Below are positions 55,554-64,000 of a stretch of 64,000 nucleotides of DNA, in pieces (positions within the stretch are counted from its first letter, which is position 1; every line of letters starts with the position of its first letter). Source of the stretch: Carnimonas bestiolae (GTDB lineage Bacteria; Pseudomonadota; Gammaproteobacteria; Pseudomonadales; Halomonadaceae); assembly GCF_051251125.1 (NCBI RefSeq), contig NZ_JBPCZL010000010.1; one strand, 5' to 3'. The notes beneath the pieces were generated by a model. It was not told the origin of the DNA. It made no database searches and saw nothing but the letters and a program-made list of their open reading frames with translations. Both the position numbers and the translations under genes were made by a program.

Positions 55554-58169
55554 ATGAAGCAATCGAGTATTGCGCGCACTGACCTCAGGTCGCGTGCACG
55601 CTGGCTTGCGCTCGGCTTGTTGGGGGGGAGCGCCATATTTCCGTCGTTGCCAGTGCAGGCCGAAGAAAAATTCAACGCCTCCTTTTTGCGCGCGGGCTCC
55701 GGACAATCAGCCCTCGAGGCAGTGCAGCACGGCGACGATATCTTGCCCGGCACTTATCCCTTCAGCCTTTATCTGAATGGTGAAGAAGTCGAGCGCGCAG
55801 GAATTACGTTCGTCCGCAATGCCGCTGAGGAAGTCGTTCCCTGTTTGACGCCATCGCGGCTGCGTGAGCTGGGCATTCGCCTTCCAAATGAAACGCCGCA
55901 GGAGCCGGAATGCGCGGCACTGGAAACCCTGTTGCCCGATGCACGTACCTCCTTCGACGTAACGCAGCAGCGAGTGGATTTATCAGTACCGCAGATCCAC
56001 CTGGACCGTTTGCCTCGTGGTGCTGTACCCCACCGGTTGTGGGACGAAGGCGTAACGGCAGGCGTACTCGATTACAGCCTCACGGCAACGCGTAATGAAT
56101 ACGACGGCCTGCCGCATCAGGATTACTACTATTTGGGGCTGAACAGTGGTTTTAACCTGGGCGCATGGCGTTATCGCAATCGTGCTGTTGCAAGACGCTA
56201 TACCGGCAATGGATCGCACTGGCAGACATTGGGCAACAGTCTTGAACGTGACGTGATCGGTTGGCGTTCACGGTTGCAGTTGGGCGATGCCTACAGCCGC
56301 AATGATGTGTTCGACAGTATTCGCTTTCGCGGTGTGCAGCTGTCCAGTGATGACGAGCAGTTGGCATTTAGCATGCAGCAATATTCGCCGGTGATTCGCG
56401 GTGTAGCGTCTACCAACGCGAGGGTGGAAGTTACGCAAAACAACCTGGTGATTTATTCCATCAACGTGGCGCCCGGCCCGTTCGAAATCAACGATCTATC
56501 GCCTAGCAGTCTGAGCGGTGATCTGCTGGTTAACGTGATCGAAGCTGACGGCTCAGTACACAGCTTTACGCAGGCGTACTCGGCGGTGCCCAACATGCTG
56601 CGCGATGGAATTTGGCGCTATCAACTAACGGCCGGGGAATTTCGTAATGGCGGGTCGCTCGATGATTATCATCCCTCGTTCCTGCAGCTTACCGCCAGCC
56701 GTGGACTTTCCAACGATACAACGCCCTACGCGGGGCTGCTGATCGCGGAGCACTATCGCGCTGCCAGCGTTGGCATAGGTAAAGGTTTGGGGCAATGGGG
56801 CGCTGTGTCGCTCGATGTGACGGGGGCTATAACCGATATCGCCGCCGGCGATCAGGCGTCAGGTATCAGCTCACGGTTTCTATATTCGAAGTCTCTTAAT
56901 AGCTGGGGATCCGAGTTCCGCTTGCTGGGCTACCGGTACTCGACATCCCGCTATTACGATTTCGCCGACGCGGCGGCTGAGCGCGCGCAATGGCAGCAGG
57001 GGCACTATCAGTACGAATACGATGACGATCAGGCCCAGGGGCTGATTGGCGTGCCCGATTGGTCCGATCAACGGCGCCGCTACGCCCAAAGCAGTAGTTT
57101 CTATAACAAGCGCTCGCAGTGGCAGATGTCGCTTACCCAGCAGGTGTGGAACAGCGATCAGCTGTATGCCAATTGGAATGCCCAAAGCTACTGGCACGGT
57201 GGACACAGCCAGCGTTCGTGGCAGGTGGGGTACAACGGTCGTGCCGCCGCCTACAACTACAGCCTGTATTACCAATATTCGAGCGGCCGCTTCACCTCAA
57301 GCGAGCGCACGGTTGGGATGAGCATTTCGCTGCCGCTTGGCTCGCCCAGCAGATCGCCCATGTATGCGAACGCTTATGCCAGTCACTCCAATATCAGCGG
57401 TAACTCGATTCAGTCGGGCTTAAGCGGCTCAGCGCTTTCTGACAACCGACTCAGCTATAACGCTAGTGCCGGTCATAACGGCGGCGGCGGTAATAGTGCT
57501 GCCGTTAGCGGCAGCTATCAGGGGGCTGTGGGAAGCGCCAACGCGGGCTACACGTATGGCAATCACTATCGCCAAACGTCGCTTGGTGTGTCGGGCGGGG
57601 CGGTTGTTCATAGTGGCGGCGTAACGCTTGGGCAAGCCTTGCAAACCACCATGGTGCTAGTGGATGCGAAAGAGGCGCAGGGTGTGGGCATTGAGAATCA
57701 GCAAGGCATCACGGTAAACCGCAGCGGATATGCGCTGGTTAGCGGTAGTGCACCTTACCGACGCAGTCGCGTGGCGCTGAAAGCCGAGGATATCGGCGCC
57801 AATCTCGAAGTGACCAACACGTCAACTGAGGTGGTGCCAACCCGCGGAGCCGTTGTCCGCGCCTACTTCGACACCCATGCAGGGCGCAGCGTGTTGATCG
57901 ATGGGCATCTTGCTGACGGTACTCCGTTGCCGTTGGGTGCGGCTGTATATGCGATGGATGGTCGCGAGCAAGGCATTGTCGGCCCTGATGGGCAGGCGTT
58001 TGTGACAGGTATCGAAGAAGGGCAACGGTTAACGGTGCGCTGGGGTGAGGCCAACCATCAGCAGTGTGAGCTGCGGGTTGTCGGGCTATCGCCGGACAGT
58101 GAGTCGTCATTGGGATACGACCGTCTGGCTGTTCAATGTCAGGCCGATAGTGAGATAAGACATGAATAA
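55554..58169 (+). CDS. Fimbrial outer-membrane usher (FimD/PapC family)
   Basis: 871 residues. A signal peptide (about 1-35, VQAEEKFN), N-terminal chaperone-binding domain (GTYPFSLYLNGEEV), 24-strand beta-barrel with plug, and C-terminal domains with conserved cysteine pair (HQQCELRV...LAVQCQ) are seen. It secretes and assembles the fimbrial subunits. The stop overlaps the next start by eight bases. Confidence 0.92.
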   Translation: MKQSSIARTDLRSRARWLALGLLGGSAIFPSLPVQAEEKFNASFLRAGSGQSALEAVQHGDDILPGTYPFSLYLNGEEVERAGITFVRNAAEEVVPCLTPSRLRELGIRLPNETPQEPECAALETLLPDARTSFDVTQQRVDLSVPQIHLDRLPRGAVPHRLWDEGVTAGVLDYSLTATRNEYDGLPHQDYYYLGLNSGFNLGAWRYRNRAVARRYTGNGSHWQTLGNSLERDVIGWRSRLQLGDAYSRNDVFDSIRFRGVQLSSDDEQLAFSMQQYSPVIRGVASTNARVEVTQNNLVIYSINVAPGPFEINDLSPSSLSGDLLVNVIEADGSVHSFTQAYSAVPNMLRDGIWRYQLTAGEFRNGGSLDDYHPSFLQLTASRGLSNDTTPYAGLLIAEHYRAASVGIGKGLGQWGAVSLDVTGAITDIAAGDQASGISSRFLYSKSLNSWGSEFRLLGYRYSTSRYYDFADAAAERAQWQQGHYQYEYDDDQAQGLIGVPDWSDQRRRYAQSSSFYNKRSQWQMSLTQQVWNSDQLYANWNAQSYWHGGHSQRSWQVGYNGRAAAYNYSLYYQYSSGRFTSSERTVGMSISLPLGSPSRSPMYANAYASHSNISGNSIQSGLSGSALSDNRLSYNASAGHNGGGGNSAAVSGSYQGAVGSANAGYTYGNHYRQTSLGVSGGAVVHSGGVTLGQALQTTMVLVDAKEAQGVGIENQQGITVNRSGYALVSGSAPYRRSRVALKAEDIGANLEVTNTSTEVVPTRGAVVRAYFDTHAGRSVLIDGHLADGTPLPLGAAVYAMDGREQGIVGPDGQAFVTGIEEGQRLTVRWGEANHQQCELRVVGLSPDSESSLGYDRLAVQCQADSEIRHE

Positions 58170-59244
58170 ATTCGTTGCAGTCGCTCGATGGTGGTTAATG
58201 CTGATGGTGTCACTGTGGTCGGCATCGGGTTGGGCAATGCAGTGCTATGAGGGGGGCTATGGCGGTAATACACGCCATACCACCATGATTGATCGCGAAA
58301 TTGTCGTTCCCGTCAATGTAGCGCCTGGCACGGAACTGTGGCGCTCTCCAGAGTATTCGGCCACGTTGACGTGCTATGACACTGAAGAGCGTGGTGATCC
58401 CGAGGACGCCTTTATGTACTGGGATCCCCGCGGTGAGCTGAAAACGCTGCCCAATTCCATCGAAGTGGTGGTGCATGCTCAGGGGATGGATTACGACCCT
58501 CTTACTCGACGGGAAGATTGGGTCGCCAGGGGTACTAGGCGTCCCACCTCAACCTCGTACTGCATCGGCCCAACCCAAGAGGAGTCGTTCCTGCTTGTGT
58601 TCAAGCGTGAGAAGCGTTGCGCTAAACCGCAAACCTTTACCCTTACCTATAGCATTTCGATAAACGCCACAGGTAACCCGCCACCCCCCAGCGGGCGTTT
58701 GCCATCCTCTGGCACGTATGATGTGTTCCAGATCGATGGCCCGCTGGGAATTAACATGGAGCCTAATGCCAATTTCTCTGAATTTCTCGGGGGGCTAAAC
58801 AACATTCGCTTTACTACCTGTAATCCGCGAGTTTATGTGGAGGCCAATCGTGGCAATACCGTCGACTTTGGAAGGCTGGCGATTCCGCGTGACCCACAGG
58901 TAGGTCAGGTGGAGAAAGTTGTCGGGTTTACCGTGAATACATCACTCGAGTCCGAGGAAACCGGCCGGCAATGTGCCGGCAAAGCGCTGGTGGCAAGCTT
59001 CTCAAGCGGTAATCCGGTCATTGACGAAAGCGTTATCATGCCTACCAGCGATAGTGGTTTCGGCATCGTTATAACCCCGGGAGATTCAGCGACGCCCATC
59101 CTGATGAATCAGCCTGTTACGCTGGGCACGATCGACGGCTCAACGATGCGCACTCCGTTTCGTGCGGGCCTGAAATGGCTTTCCGATAAACCCAGGCCGG
59201 GGCGCTTTAATGCGACGGCGACAATAGATGTCACTTATCAGTGA
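58162..59244 (+). CDS. Fimbrial tip adhesin (two-domain)
   Basis: 360 residues with a signal peptide (about 1-25, cleavage near GWA). A N-terminal receptor-type domain with several Cys (MQCYEGG, TLTCYD, TSYCIG, KRCAKP) is followed by a pilin-like C-terminal domain ending ATIDVTYQ. Position at the operon end and the length fit a tip adhesin. The ligand is unknown. Confidence 0.78.
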   Translation: MNKFVAVARWWLMLMVSLWSASGWAMQCYEGGYGGNTRHTTMIDREIVVPVNVAPGTELWRSPEYSATLTCYDTEERGDPEDAFMYWDPRGELKTLPNSIEVVVHAQGMDYDPLTRREDWVARGTRRPTSTSYCIGPTQEESFLLVFKREKRCAKPQTFTLTYSISINATGNPPPPSGRLPSSGTYDVFQIDGPLGINMEPNANFSEFLGGLNNIRFTTCNPRVYVEANRGNTVDFGRLAIPRDPQVGQVEKVVGFTVNTSLESEETGRQCAGKALVASFSSGNPVIDESVIMPTSDSGFGIVITPGDSATPILMNQPVTLGTIDGSTMRTPFRAGLKWLSDKPRPGRFNATATIDVTYQ

Positions 59245-59482
59245 TGATCCAACAATGCGCACATCCCGTGGATGTTCCTCTTCACCTTCGATTCTTTTAG
59301 CGCTCGGCATCTCGCTGATGGGCAGGGGGAAAAGCGTGTCACACGCTGAGGGCAGCCGGTGTCCGATGGCGACCGGTTGTCTCGAGCGGTTGCAGTCGTT
59401 CATTGGTCGGTGCAATGATCATCGGATGGCGCAGCGTTTCGGCATTAGGTAATCATTAATCACAATAAGAGGCATGGCAGGC

Positions 59483-60721
59483 ATGGCGACTTCGATAGTG
59501 CTTGGGGCAGGCATGGTAGGTGTATCAACCGCTCTGGCACTGCAGCAGCGTGGTGACGATGTGCTGCTGGTAGACCGTAAGGGGATTGGCCGCGAAACCA
59601 GTTATGGCAATGCGGGCGCCATCCAAACGGAAGCCTGCGAGCCCACTGCATTTCCGCGTTCCGTGGGGTTCCTGCTAAAAGCCGCTACCAAGCAGCACAA
59701 CATGATCAACTGGCACCCCCGGGCGGTGATCGAGAATCGCCATGCGTTATGGGGCTATTGGAAGAACTCCGCGCCAGCTCGACACGCTGCCATCAGTCAG
59801 TGGTATGCGCGCTTCACTGCGAAGGCCGAAAAGCACCATGCGCCACTCGCTAAAGCTGCCGACGCAGAACATCTGATCCGCCGCAGTGGCTACATCGCCG
59901 CTTTCCGCCAAGCCAGTACCTTGGAAAGTCACATGAAAACGGCCGAGCGCCTCAAGCAAGGTTGGGACGTGCCGGTTGTTGAGCTTAGCGATGCTCAGGT
60001 GCACGAGAAGGAGCCGGCGCTCAACGTGTCGCTGGCGGGCGGATTATGGTTCAGCAATGTATGGACCTGCCAAAGCCCAGGCGCGCTTACTAGTGCCTAC
60101 GGCGAGCTATTCAAACAGCGCGGCGGCAGCGTGGCCTATGGCGATGCCATGAGTCTTGCCGCTACCGAAGACGGTGGCTGGTCAGTGATGACCGAGCAGG
60201 GGCGCGTAGAGGCCGAACGCGTTGTGGTAGCGCTGGGGCCTTGGTCAAGCGAGCTGACAGAGCGTTTTGGCTACCGCATTCCGTTGCTGAGAAAGCGCGG
60301 TTATCACCGCCACTTCACATCATCGAGCGGCCCGAACAACGCGATGCTCGATGTCGACAACGCCACCTTCATGTCGCCCATGAACCAAGGGTTGCGGGTA
60401 TGCACGGGAGCAGAGATTACGCAATTCGACGCGCCCGCCGATCTGCGTCAAATCTCCCGCGCCGAGCAGGCAGCACGTGAATTCTTCGAACTTGGCGAGC
60501 GCGTCGAAAGTGCTCCCTGGATCGGCCATCGTCCTTGCCTACCCGACATGCTGCCGGTAATCGGCGCCGCACCGCGTCACAACGGGCTGTGGTTTCACTT
60601 CGGCCACGCCCATCAAGGCTTTACCGGCGGCCCCGCCGCCGCGCAACTGCTGATGGAGCTAATGGTGGACGGCAAATCTCCCGACTGGGCCGCTCACTTT
60701 AGCCCGGCGAGGTTTGGGTGA
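59483..60721 (+). CDS. FAD-dependent D-amino-acid dehydrogenase-like oxidoreductase (DadA family)
   Basis: 412 residues. FAD-binding GAGMVGVSTALAL near the start and GAAPRHNGLWFHFGHAHQGFTGGP near the end are those of the DAO/DadA family. Several in-frame starts exist; 59483 is chosen over 59474 because AGAGG lies about 10 bases before it. It probably oxidises a D-amino acid or related amine; no alr or dadX partner is present here. Confidence 0.82.
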   Translation: MATSIVLGAGMVGVSTALALQQRGDDVLLVDRKGIGRETSYGNAGAIQTEACEPTAFPRSVGFLLKAATKQHNMINWHPRAVIENRHALWGYWKNSAPARHAAISQWYARFTAKAEKHHAPLAKAADAEHLIRRSGYIAAFRQASTLESHMKTAERLKQGWDVPVVELSDAQVHEKEPALNVSLAGGLWFSNVWTCQSPGALTSAYGELFKQRGGSVAYGDAMSLAATEDGGWSVMTEQGRVEAERVVVALGPWSSELTERFGYRIPLLRKRGYHRHFTSSSGPNNAMLDVDNATFMSPMNQGLRVCTGAEITQFDAPADLRQISRAEQAAREFFELGERVESAPWIGHRPCLPDMLPVIGAAPRHNGLWFHFGHAHQGFTGGPAAAQLLMELMVDGKSPDWAAHFSPARFG

Positions 60722-60758
60722 TTGATTAAAAAGAGCCAAGTGCTAAAGCAACAGGCTT

Positions 60759-61217
60759 CTAGTCCCTTTCGCGAGGAGGATGGAGAGGCCATTGGGCAAT
60801 CTTTGCCTCACTTTTGATTATTTTTTCTATCGCTTCTGGAAAGGCTTCGAGGTCATGGCGAAGCCCGCACTCCCAAATGATGGCAACACGCCATCCAAGT
60901 TGTTGAAGCTCTTTTTGCTGCCTTAAATCTCGTTCATAGTTGCCATCGAGTTTTATTCTCCAAAACTCTCTCCGTGTCGCCGGAGATGAGGCGTAAAAGC
61001 ATCTTTCGTGGCGGTGCCAGAAGCAACCATGCATAAAAATAATCAAATTGTATTTGGGTAGAACCAGATCAGGCGTTCCGGGAAGATCTTTTCTATGAAG
61101 TCTAAAGCGGTAGCCAAGCGCGTGGATAACTTTTCTTATCTTTATTTCAGGGAGCGTATTCTTTCCTTGGATACCCGCCATCATCTGTGAACGGGTCTTT
61201 TCATCCACTACGTCCAT
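60759..61217 (-). CDS. vsr: Very short patch repair endonuclease Vsr
   Basis: 152 residues. D50 in TPDLVLP, H63/H68/H70 in HGCFWHRHE and the Zn/catalytic Cys and His context match Vsr. It nicks at T:G mismatches made by deamination of 5-methylcytosine in the Dcm-type site. It starts inside the restriction gene stop (TAATG), so coupled translation is likely. Confidence 0.94.
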   Translation of the reverse strand: MDVVDEKTRSQMMAGIQGKNTLPEIKIRKVIHALGYRFRLHRKDLPGTPDLVLPKYNLIIFMHGCFWHRHERCFYASSPATRREFWRIKLDGNYERDLRQQKELQQLGWRVAIIWECGLRHDLEAFPEAIEKIIKSEAKIAQWPLHPPRERD

Positions 61218-62461
61218 TATAGACCTTTGCTACTTGAAGAAATCATCTGCCTTTCTCTTACCATCGATATGAATTGTTCCAGATTCATAAGTTGTTCAGC
61301 CTGTTGCTGAGAATATGTTGAATGCAAGGCTGCCGGTAACACTAAGGACAAATTAGCTCGTTCCATTTCCGCTGTCTGATGAGATGAAATTCTGGGTTGG
61401 AGAGTGAGGAGGTGTTTTCGGTCGATTCTCTGAGCTTCATTCAGAACTTGGCGCCACCGGTCTTTGCAAGTAGTTTTGACACCTAACATCGTAAGGTGAT
61501 CAGTTGGGAAATTGGTGTCGTGGTAGAGTTTGGAAGAAGGGAATAAGAAATCCGGCCTAGACCGTTGCTCTGTCTGTGCTCCATGCGCATAGTCGATGGA
61601 GTTTTGGTCTAATATCCAAGCAACATGGTTCTCCAGTGCATGTCCTGCACGAGATTTTCTTCTATTTTGCACTCCCAGCGAAAACTTCATGAACGCGTCA
61701 ATGTCGTCAGCCCAAGTGCTGGCAAGATTATTTAAGTCTCTTGCGACGATGTATTTTTCCAGTTGCTTGAATAGCAACTCTTCTCTATCGACCAGGCAAA
61801 TTAGAGCTTCATCAGGTAGTTCAATGGGGTTTATATCTCCGCCTAACGTCTCTAAGGCAAGTTGAGAAAGTTCTTTAGTGGTTGGGAAGCGCGCACCAAA
61901 ACGGTCTATAAGAAGATCTATCCAGTTATCTGCATCATCGTCTTTTATTTCCAGGCCGATGCTTTCCGCAATATAGTTGAATAGCAAGCTGGACTGCGTA
62001 TTGACGTAAGAGGGATCGATTAATTTAAGACTTTGTTGCTCACCTGGAATTTCGTCAATGCCAAACAACCAAAGAATCTCTTCCAACGAAGGACACTCGT
62101 CGTCGATAATGAGTACTAAAAGTTTTCCGTCCAGTCCTAAAGCGCAGATGAGAATATTTCCAAATGATGCTTTCAACGTTACCGCGTTATCCCTGTAATA
62201 AAGGCGGAACTCAGAACGCTTAGGATGTTTGTCGCGGGAATCGTACCAGGTTACTTTGTCTTCCACTGACAACCATTCATCTTCATCTTTTCCTGCATAG
62301 ATAAGAGACGCCTCGAACTCCTTGTGCTCAAGACCCAGGAACTTTTTCATGCTGTGGGTACCGTTAAACTCGTGTTGGTTTGAGGTACCGCGTTCGGTTT
62401 CTACAGATTTCAGACGCTTTACAGATATGCCTGCAAAATATCTTTCAAGATGTGTTGCCAA
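61217..62461 (-). CDS. Type II restriction endonuclease, EcoRII family
   Basis: 414 residues, near EcoRII (404). The C-terminal catalytic domain is recognisable: NRRKSRAGHALE (266-277), RPDFLFP (302-308) and VKTTCKDRWRQ (328-338), closely like EcoRII. The N-terminal half diverges but has the length of the EcoRII effector domain. Together with the Dcm-like methylase it should cut near CCWGG; the exact site is inferred. Low GC compared with core genes. Confidence 0.88.
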   Translation of the reverse strand: MATHLERYFAGISVKRLKSVETERGTSNQHEFNGTHSMKKFLGLEHKEFEASLIYAGKDEDEWLSVEDKVTWYDSRDKHPKRSEFRLYYRDNAVTLKASFGNILICALGLDGKLLVLIIDDECPSLEEILWLFGIDEIPGEQQSLKLIDPSYVNTQSSLLFNYIAESIGLEIKDDDADNWIDLLIDRFGARFPTTKELSQLALETLGGDINPIELPDEALICLVDREELLFKQLEKYIVARDLNNLASTWADDIDAFMKFSLGVQNRRKSRAGHALENHVAWILDQNSIDYAHGAQTEQRSRPDFLFPSSKLYHDTNFPTDHLTMLGVKTTCKDRWRQVLNEAQRIDRKHLLTLQPRISSHQTAEMERANLSLVLPAALHSTYSQQQAEQLMNLEQFISMVRERQMISSSSKGL

Positions 62462-62534
62462 TTGACCCTCCTGCCAAAGATGGGCAACTTTGTGTACTTA
62501 CCACCATACAAGAAAATTTCTTCGATGGGCTATT

Positions 62535-63980
62535 TTACTGCTGCAAAGAGAGGTTCCACTGATGACTAGGGAAGGTCAAATACTCTTGCTGCTTACCCAC
62601 TGCCTCTATAATCCGCTCTTTCATCAAGCCAGCAACTGCCTGAAAAACAGGGACGACCACGGAATTACCGAACTGTCGATATGCTTGGGTATCTGAAACG
62701 GGAATGACAAAACTTTTACCTTGTGGAGAATCAAACCCCATAAGGCGAGCGCATTCAGTAGGAGTGAGTCGTCTGGGGCGATTTCGGATATTCTCAGGAG
62801 AACCGAAGGGCTGTGTTTGGTCAAACCCACGATCTACTAGTATTTCGGATCCATCTTTATGATATCGAGCAGATAGGGTTCTTGCTGTATCGTTGGCGCG
62901 AGTTAACCCAAAGCCAAAACCGTTGCCTTTCTCTTTGTGCTTCTGAGCGTATTGGTAGAGATAGCTCCATAGCTTTGGCGTTAAAATATATTTGGATGCG
63001 TAATCTTGCTCCAGAATGTCGCCGAACGATGGACGATGCTGGGGGAAAGTCTTACTGATATCTCTTAATGTAAACCCGTGATGAATGTCGAGATCTCTGC
63101 GGAACCCCACCAGTACAATGCGCTCTCGGTGTTGTGGTAAGAAATGGCGGGCATCAATGACCTTCGGATCCTGGCCTTTAGGAGCGTTAACATCCGCCAC
63201 TTCATAACCCAATTCATCCAAAGTATTACAGATTACCCTGAATGTTTTTCCCTGATCGTGGCTTTTGAGGTTTTTGACATTTTCAAGGACAAATGTAGCT
63301 GGGCGCTTTGCCGCAATGATTCGTGCCACGTCAAAAAAGAGAGTGCCCTGAGTCTCGCATTCAAAGCCGTGTTTTTTCCCCATCGAGTTTTTCTTGGAGA
63401 CGCCGGCTAAAGAAAAAGGCTGACAAGGAAATCCAGCTAGCAATACGTCATGGTCAGGAATTTTCTGATTGATATGAGAATAGGCTGTTGTTTCATCGAT
63501 GTCTTCGCAGTTTGACAGAGTGACATCACGAATATCGCCGTTGAATCGATGCGATAGAGGATCGTTATAGTGGTTCGCCTTGTACGTACGAATGGAGTAT
63601 TTATCCCATTCTGACGTGAAAACACATTTGCCACCTATGGCATCGAAGCCTTTTCTAATGCCGCCAATTCCCGCGAAGAGGTCTATGAAGCGGAAATCGG
63701 GTGTGTCGTAGTGACTGGGCTTGGATGGCAACATACTTTCGAGCTTTTTCGCTTCTGCTCGAGAAAGTACTGGATTTGCCTTTCCTTTCCACCACCGATT
63801 CAAAGTCTCCCTACACCAACGGTCATTACAGCCGCGGAGGACCTGAGCGATTGTGCCTTGATCGTATATCTCAAGAACTCGCTCCAATAACTGCCTGTCG
63901 CTCAACATTGCATAGTCGGACGAGGGCGACGGAGGCTCAAAGCGTTGTTCAGCTTCGCGGATATTTGGGAGTAAGGACAT
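62535..63980 (-). CDS. dcm: DNA (cytosine-5-)-methyltransferase, Dcm/M.EcoRII-like
   Basis: 481 residues. FAGIGG (102-107, motif I), catalytic C186 in GFPCQPFS (motif IV), ENVKNL (motif VI), QHRERIVLVGF (motif VIII) and RQFGNSVVVPV (motif X) are present, plus the extra N-terminal segment found in Dcm. It methylates the inner C, probably of CCWGG. GTG at 63983 is an alternative start; the ATG is preferred. Orientation and order place it at the head of an M-R-Vsr module. Confidence 0.93.
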   Translation of the reverse strand: MSLLPNIREAEQRFEPPSPSSDYAMLSDRQLLERVLEIYDQGTIAQVLRGCNDRWCRETLNRWWKGKANPVLSRAEAKKLESMLPSKPSHYDTPDFRFIDLFAGIGGIRKGFDAIGGKCVFTSEWDKYSIRTYKANHYNDPLSHRFNGDIRDVTLSNCEDIDETTAYSHINQKIPDHDVLLAGFPCQPFSLAGVSKKNSMGKKHGFECETQGTLFFDVARIIAAKRPATFVLENVKNLKSHDQGKTFRVICNTLDELGYEVADVNAPKGQDPKVIDARHFLPQHRERIVLVGFRRDLDIHHGFTLRDISKTFPQHRPSFGDILEQDYASKYILTPKLWSYLYQYAQKHKEKGNGFGFGLTRANDTARTLSARYHKDGSEILVDRGFDQTQPFGSPENIRNRPRRLTPTECARLMGFDSPQGKSFVIPVSDTQAYRQFGNSVVVPVFQAVAGLMKERIIEAVGKQQEYLTFPSHQWNLSLQQ

Positions 63981-64000
63981 CACGTCTTCTCTGGGTTAAA

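Overview
The window looks like a chromosomal segment of a gammaproteobacterium, most likely of the Halomonadaceae/Oceanospirillales. This is inferred from the gmk-rpoZ-spoT-ridA order next to oxyR-recG, the PhoR/PhoB and PhoU architecture, and generally GC-rich coding with clear Shine-Dalgarno sites. No rRNA or tRNA gene was recognised, so the genus is not proven. The replicon is chromosomal because it carries uvrD, ubiA, hup, recG, spoT, rpoZ and gmk.

Layout. (1) 1-10.3 kb: a heptamer tandem array, then a guanidine-I (ykkC) riboswitch that heads a seven-gene operon. The genes encode an ABC transporter (binding protein, permease, ATPase), two DUF1989 proteins, a biotin-dependent 'urea' carboxylase and an allophanate hydrolase. 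The riboswitch and gene set indicate guanidine uptake and breakdown to ammonia and CO2 rather than plain urea use. (2) 10.3-15.2 kb: D-glucarate catabolism (gudD, kdgD), a divergent LysR regulator and an MFS acid-sugar transporter. (3) 15.5-31 kb: accessory genes, namely an AT-rich Hint-domain protein, glutathionyl-hydroquinone reductase, a small periplasmic protein, a GabP-like permease, an MFS exporter with a divergent LysR, a UhpC-like phosphosugar carrier, an ArcB/ArgF-type ornithine carbamoyltransferase, a zinc metallopeptidase, MltA and a DUF72 protein. (4) 31.4-42.4 kb: core functions, namely uvrD, phoU, cysZ, amiD, phoR-phoB with a near-perfect Pho box, ubiA, hup and two small enzymes.

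(5) 42.4-45.5 kb is the most unusual part. An AT-rich three-gene cassette is bracketed by a 50-bp perfect direct repeat formed by the 3' end of recG. The cassette encodes a large protein with a glycine-rich linker, a long hydrophobic hairpin and an EF-hand-like Ca2+ loop, followed by two paralogous four-helix membrane proteins. This is the layout expected of a pore-forming toxin or bacteriocin with duplicated immunity genes, inserted at the recG terminus. I do not recognise the families, so function is inferred.

(6) 45.5-53.6 kb: recG, oxyR, an NAD-dependent epimerase-like protein, ridA, spoT, rpoZ and gmk. (7) 54.2-59.2 kb: a compact four-gene chaperone-usher fimbrial operon. (8) 59.5-60.7 kb: a DadA-like FAD oxidoreductase. 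(9) 60.8-64 kb: a type II restriction-modification module of the EcoRII/Dcm type with a Vsr repair endonuclease, visibly lower in GC than the core and probably acquired horizontally.
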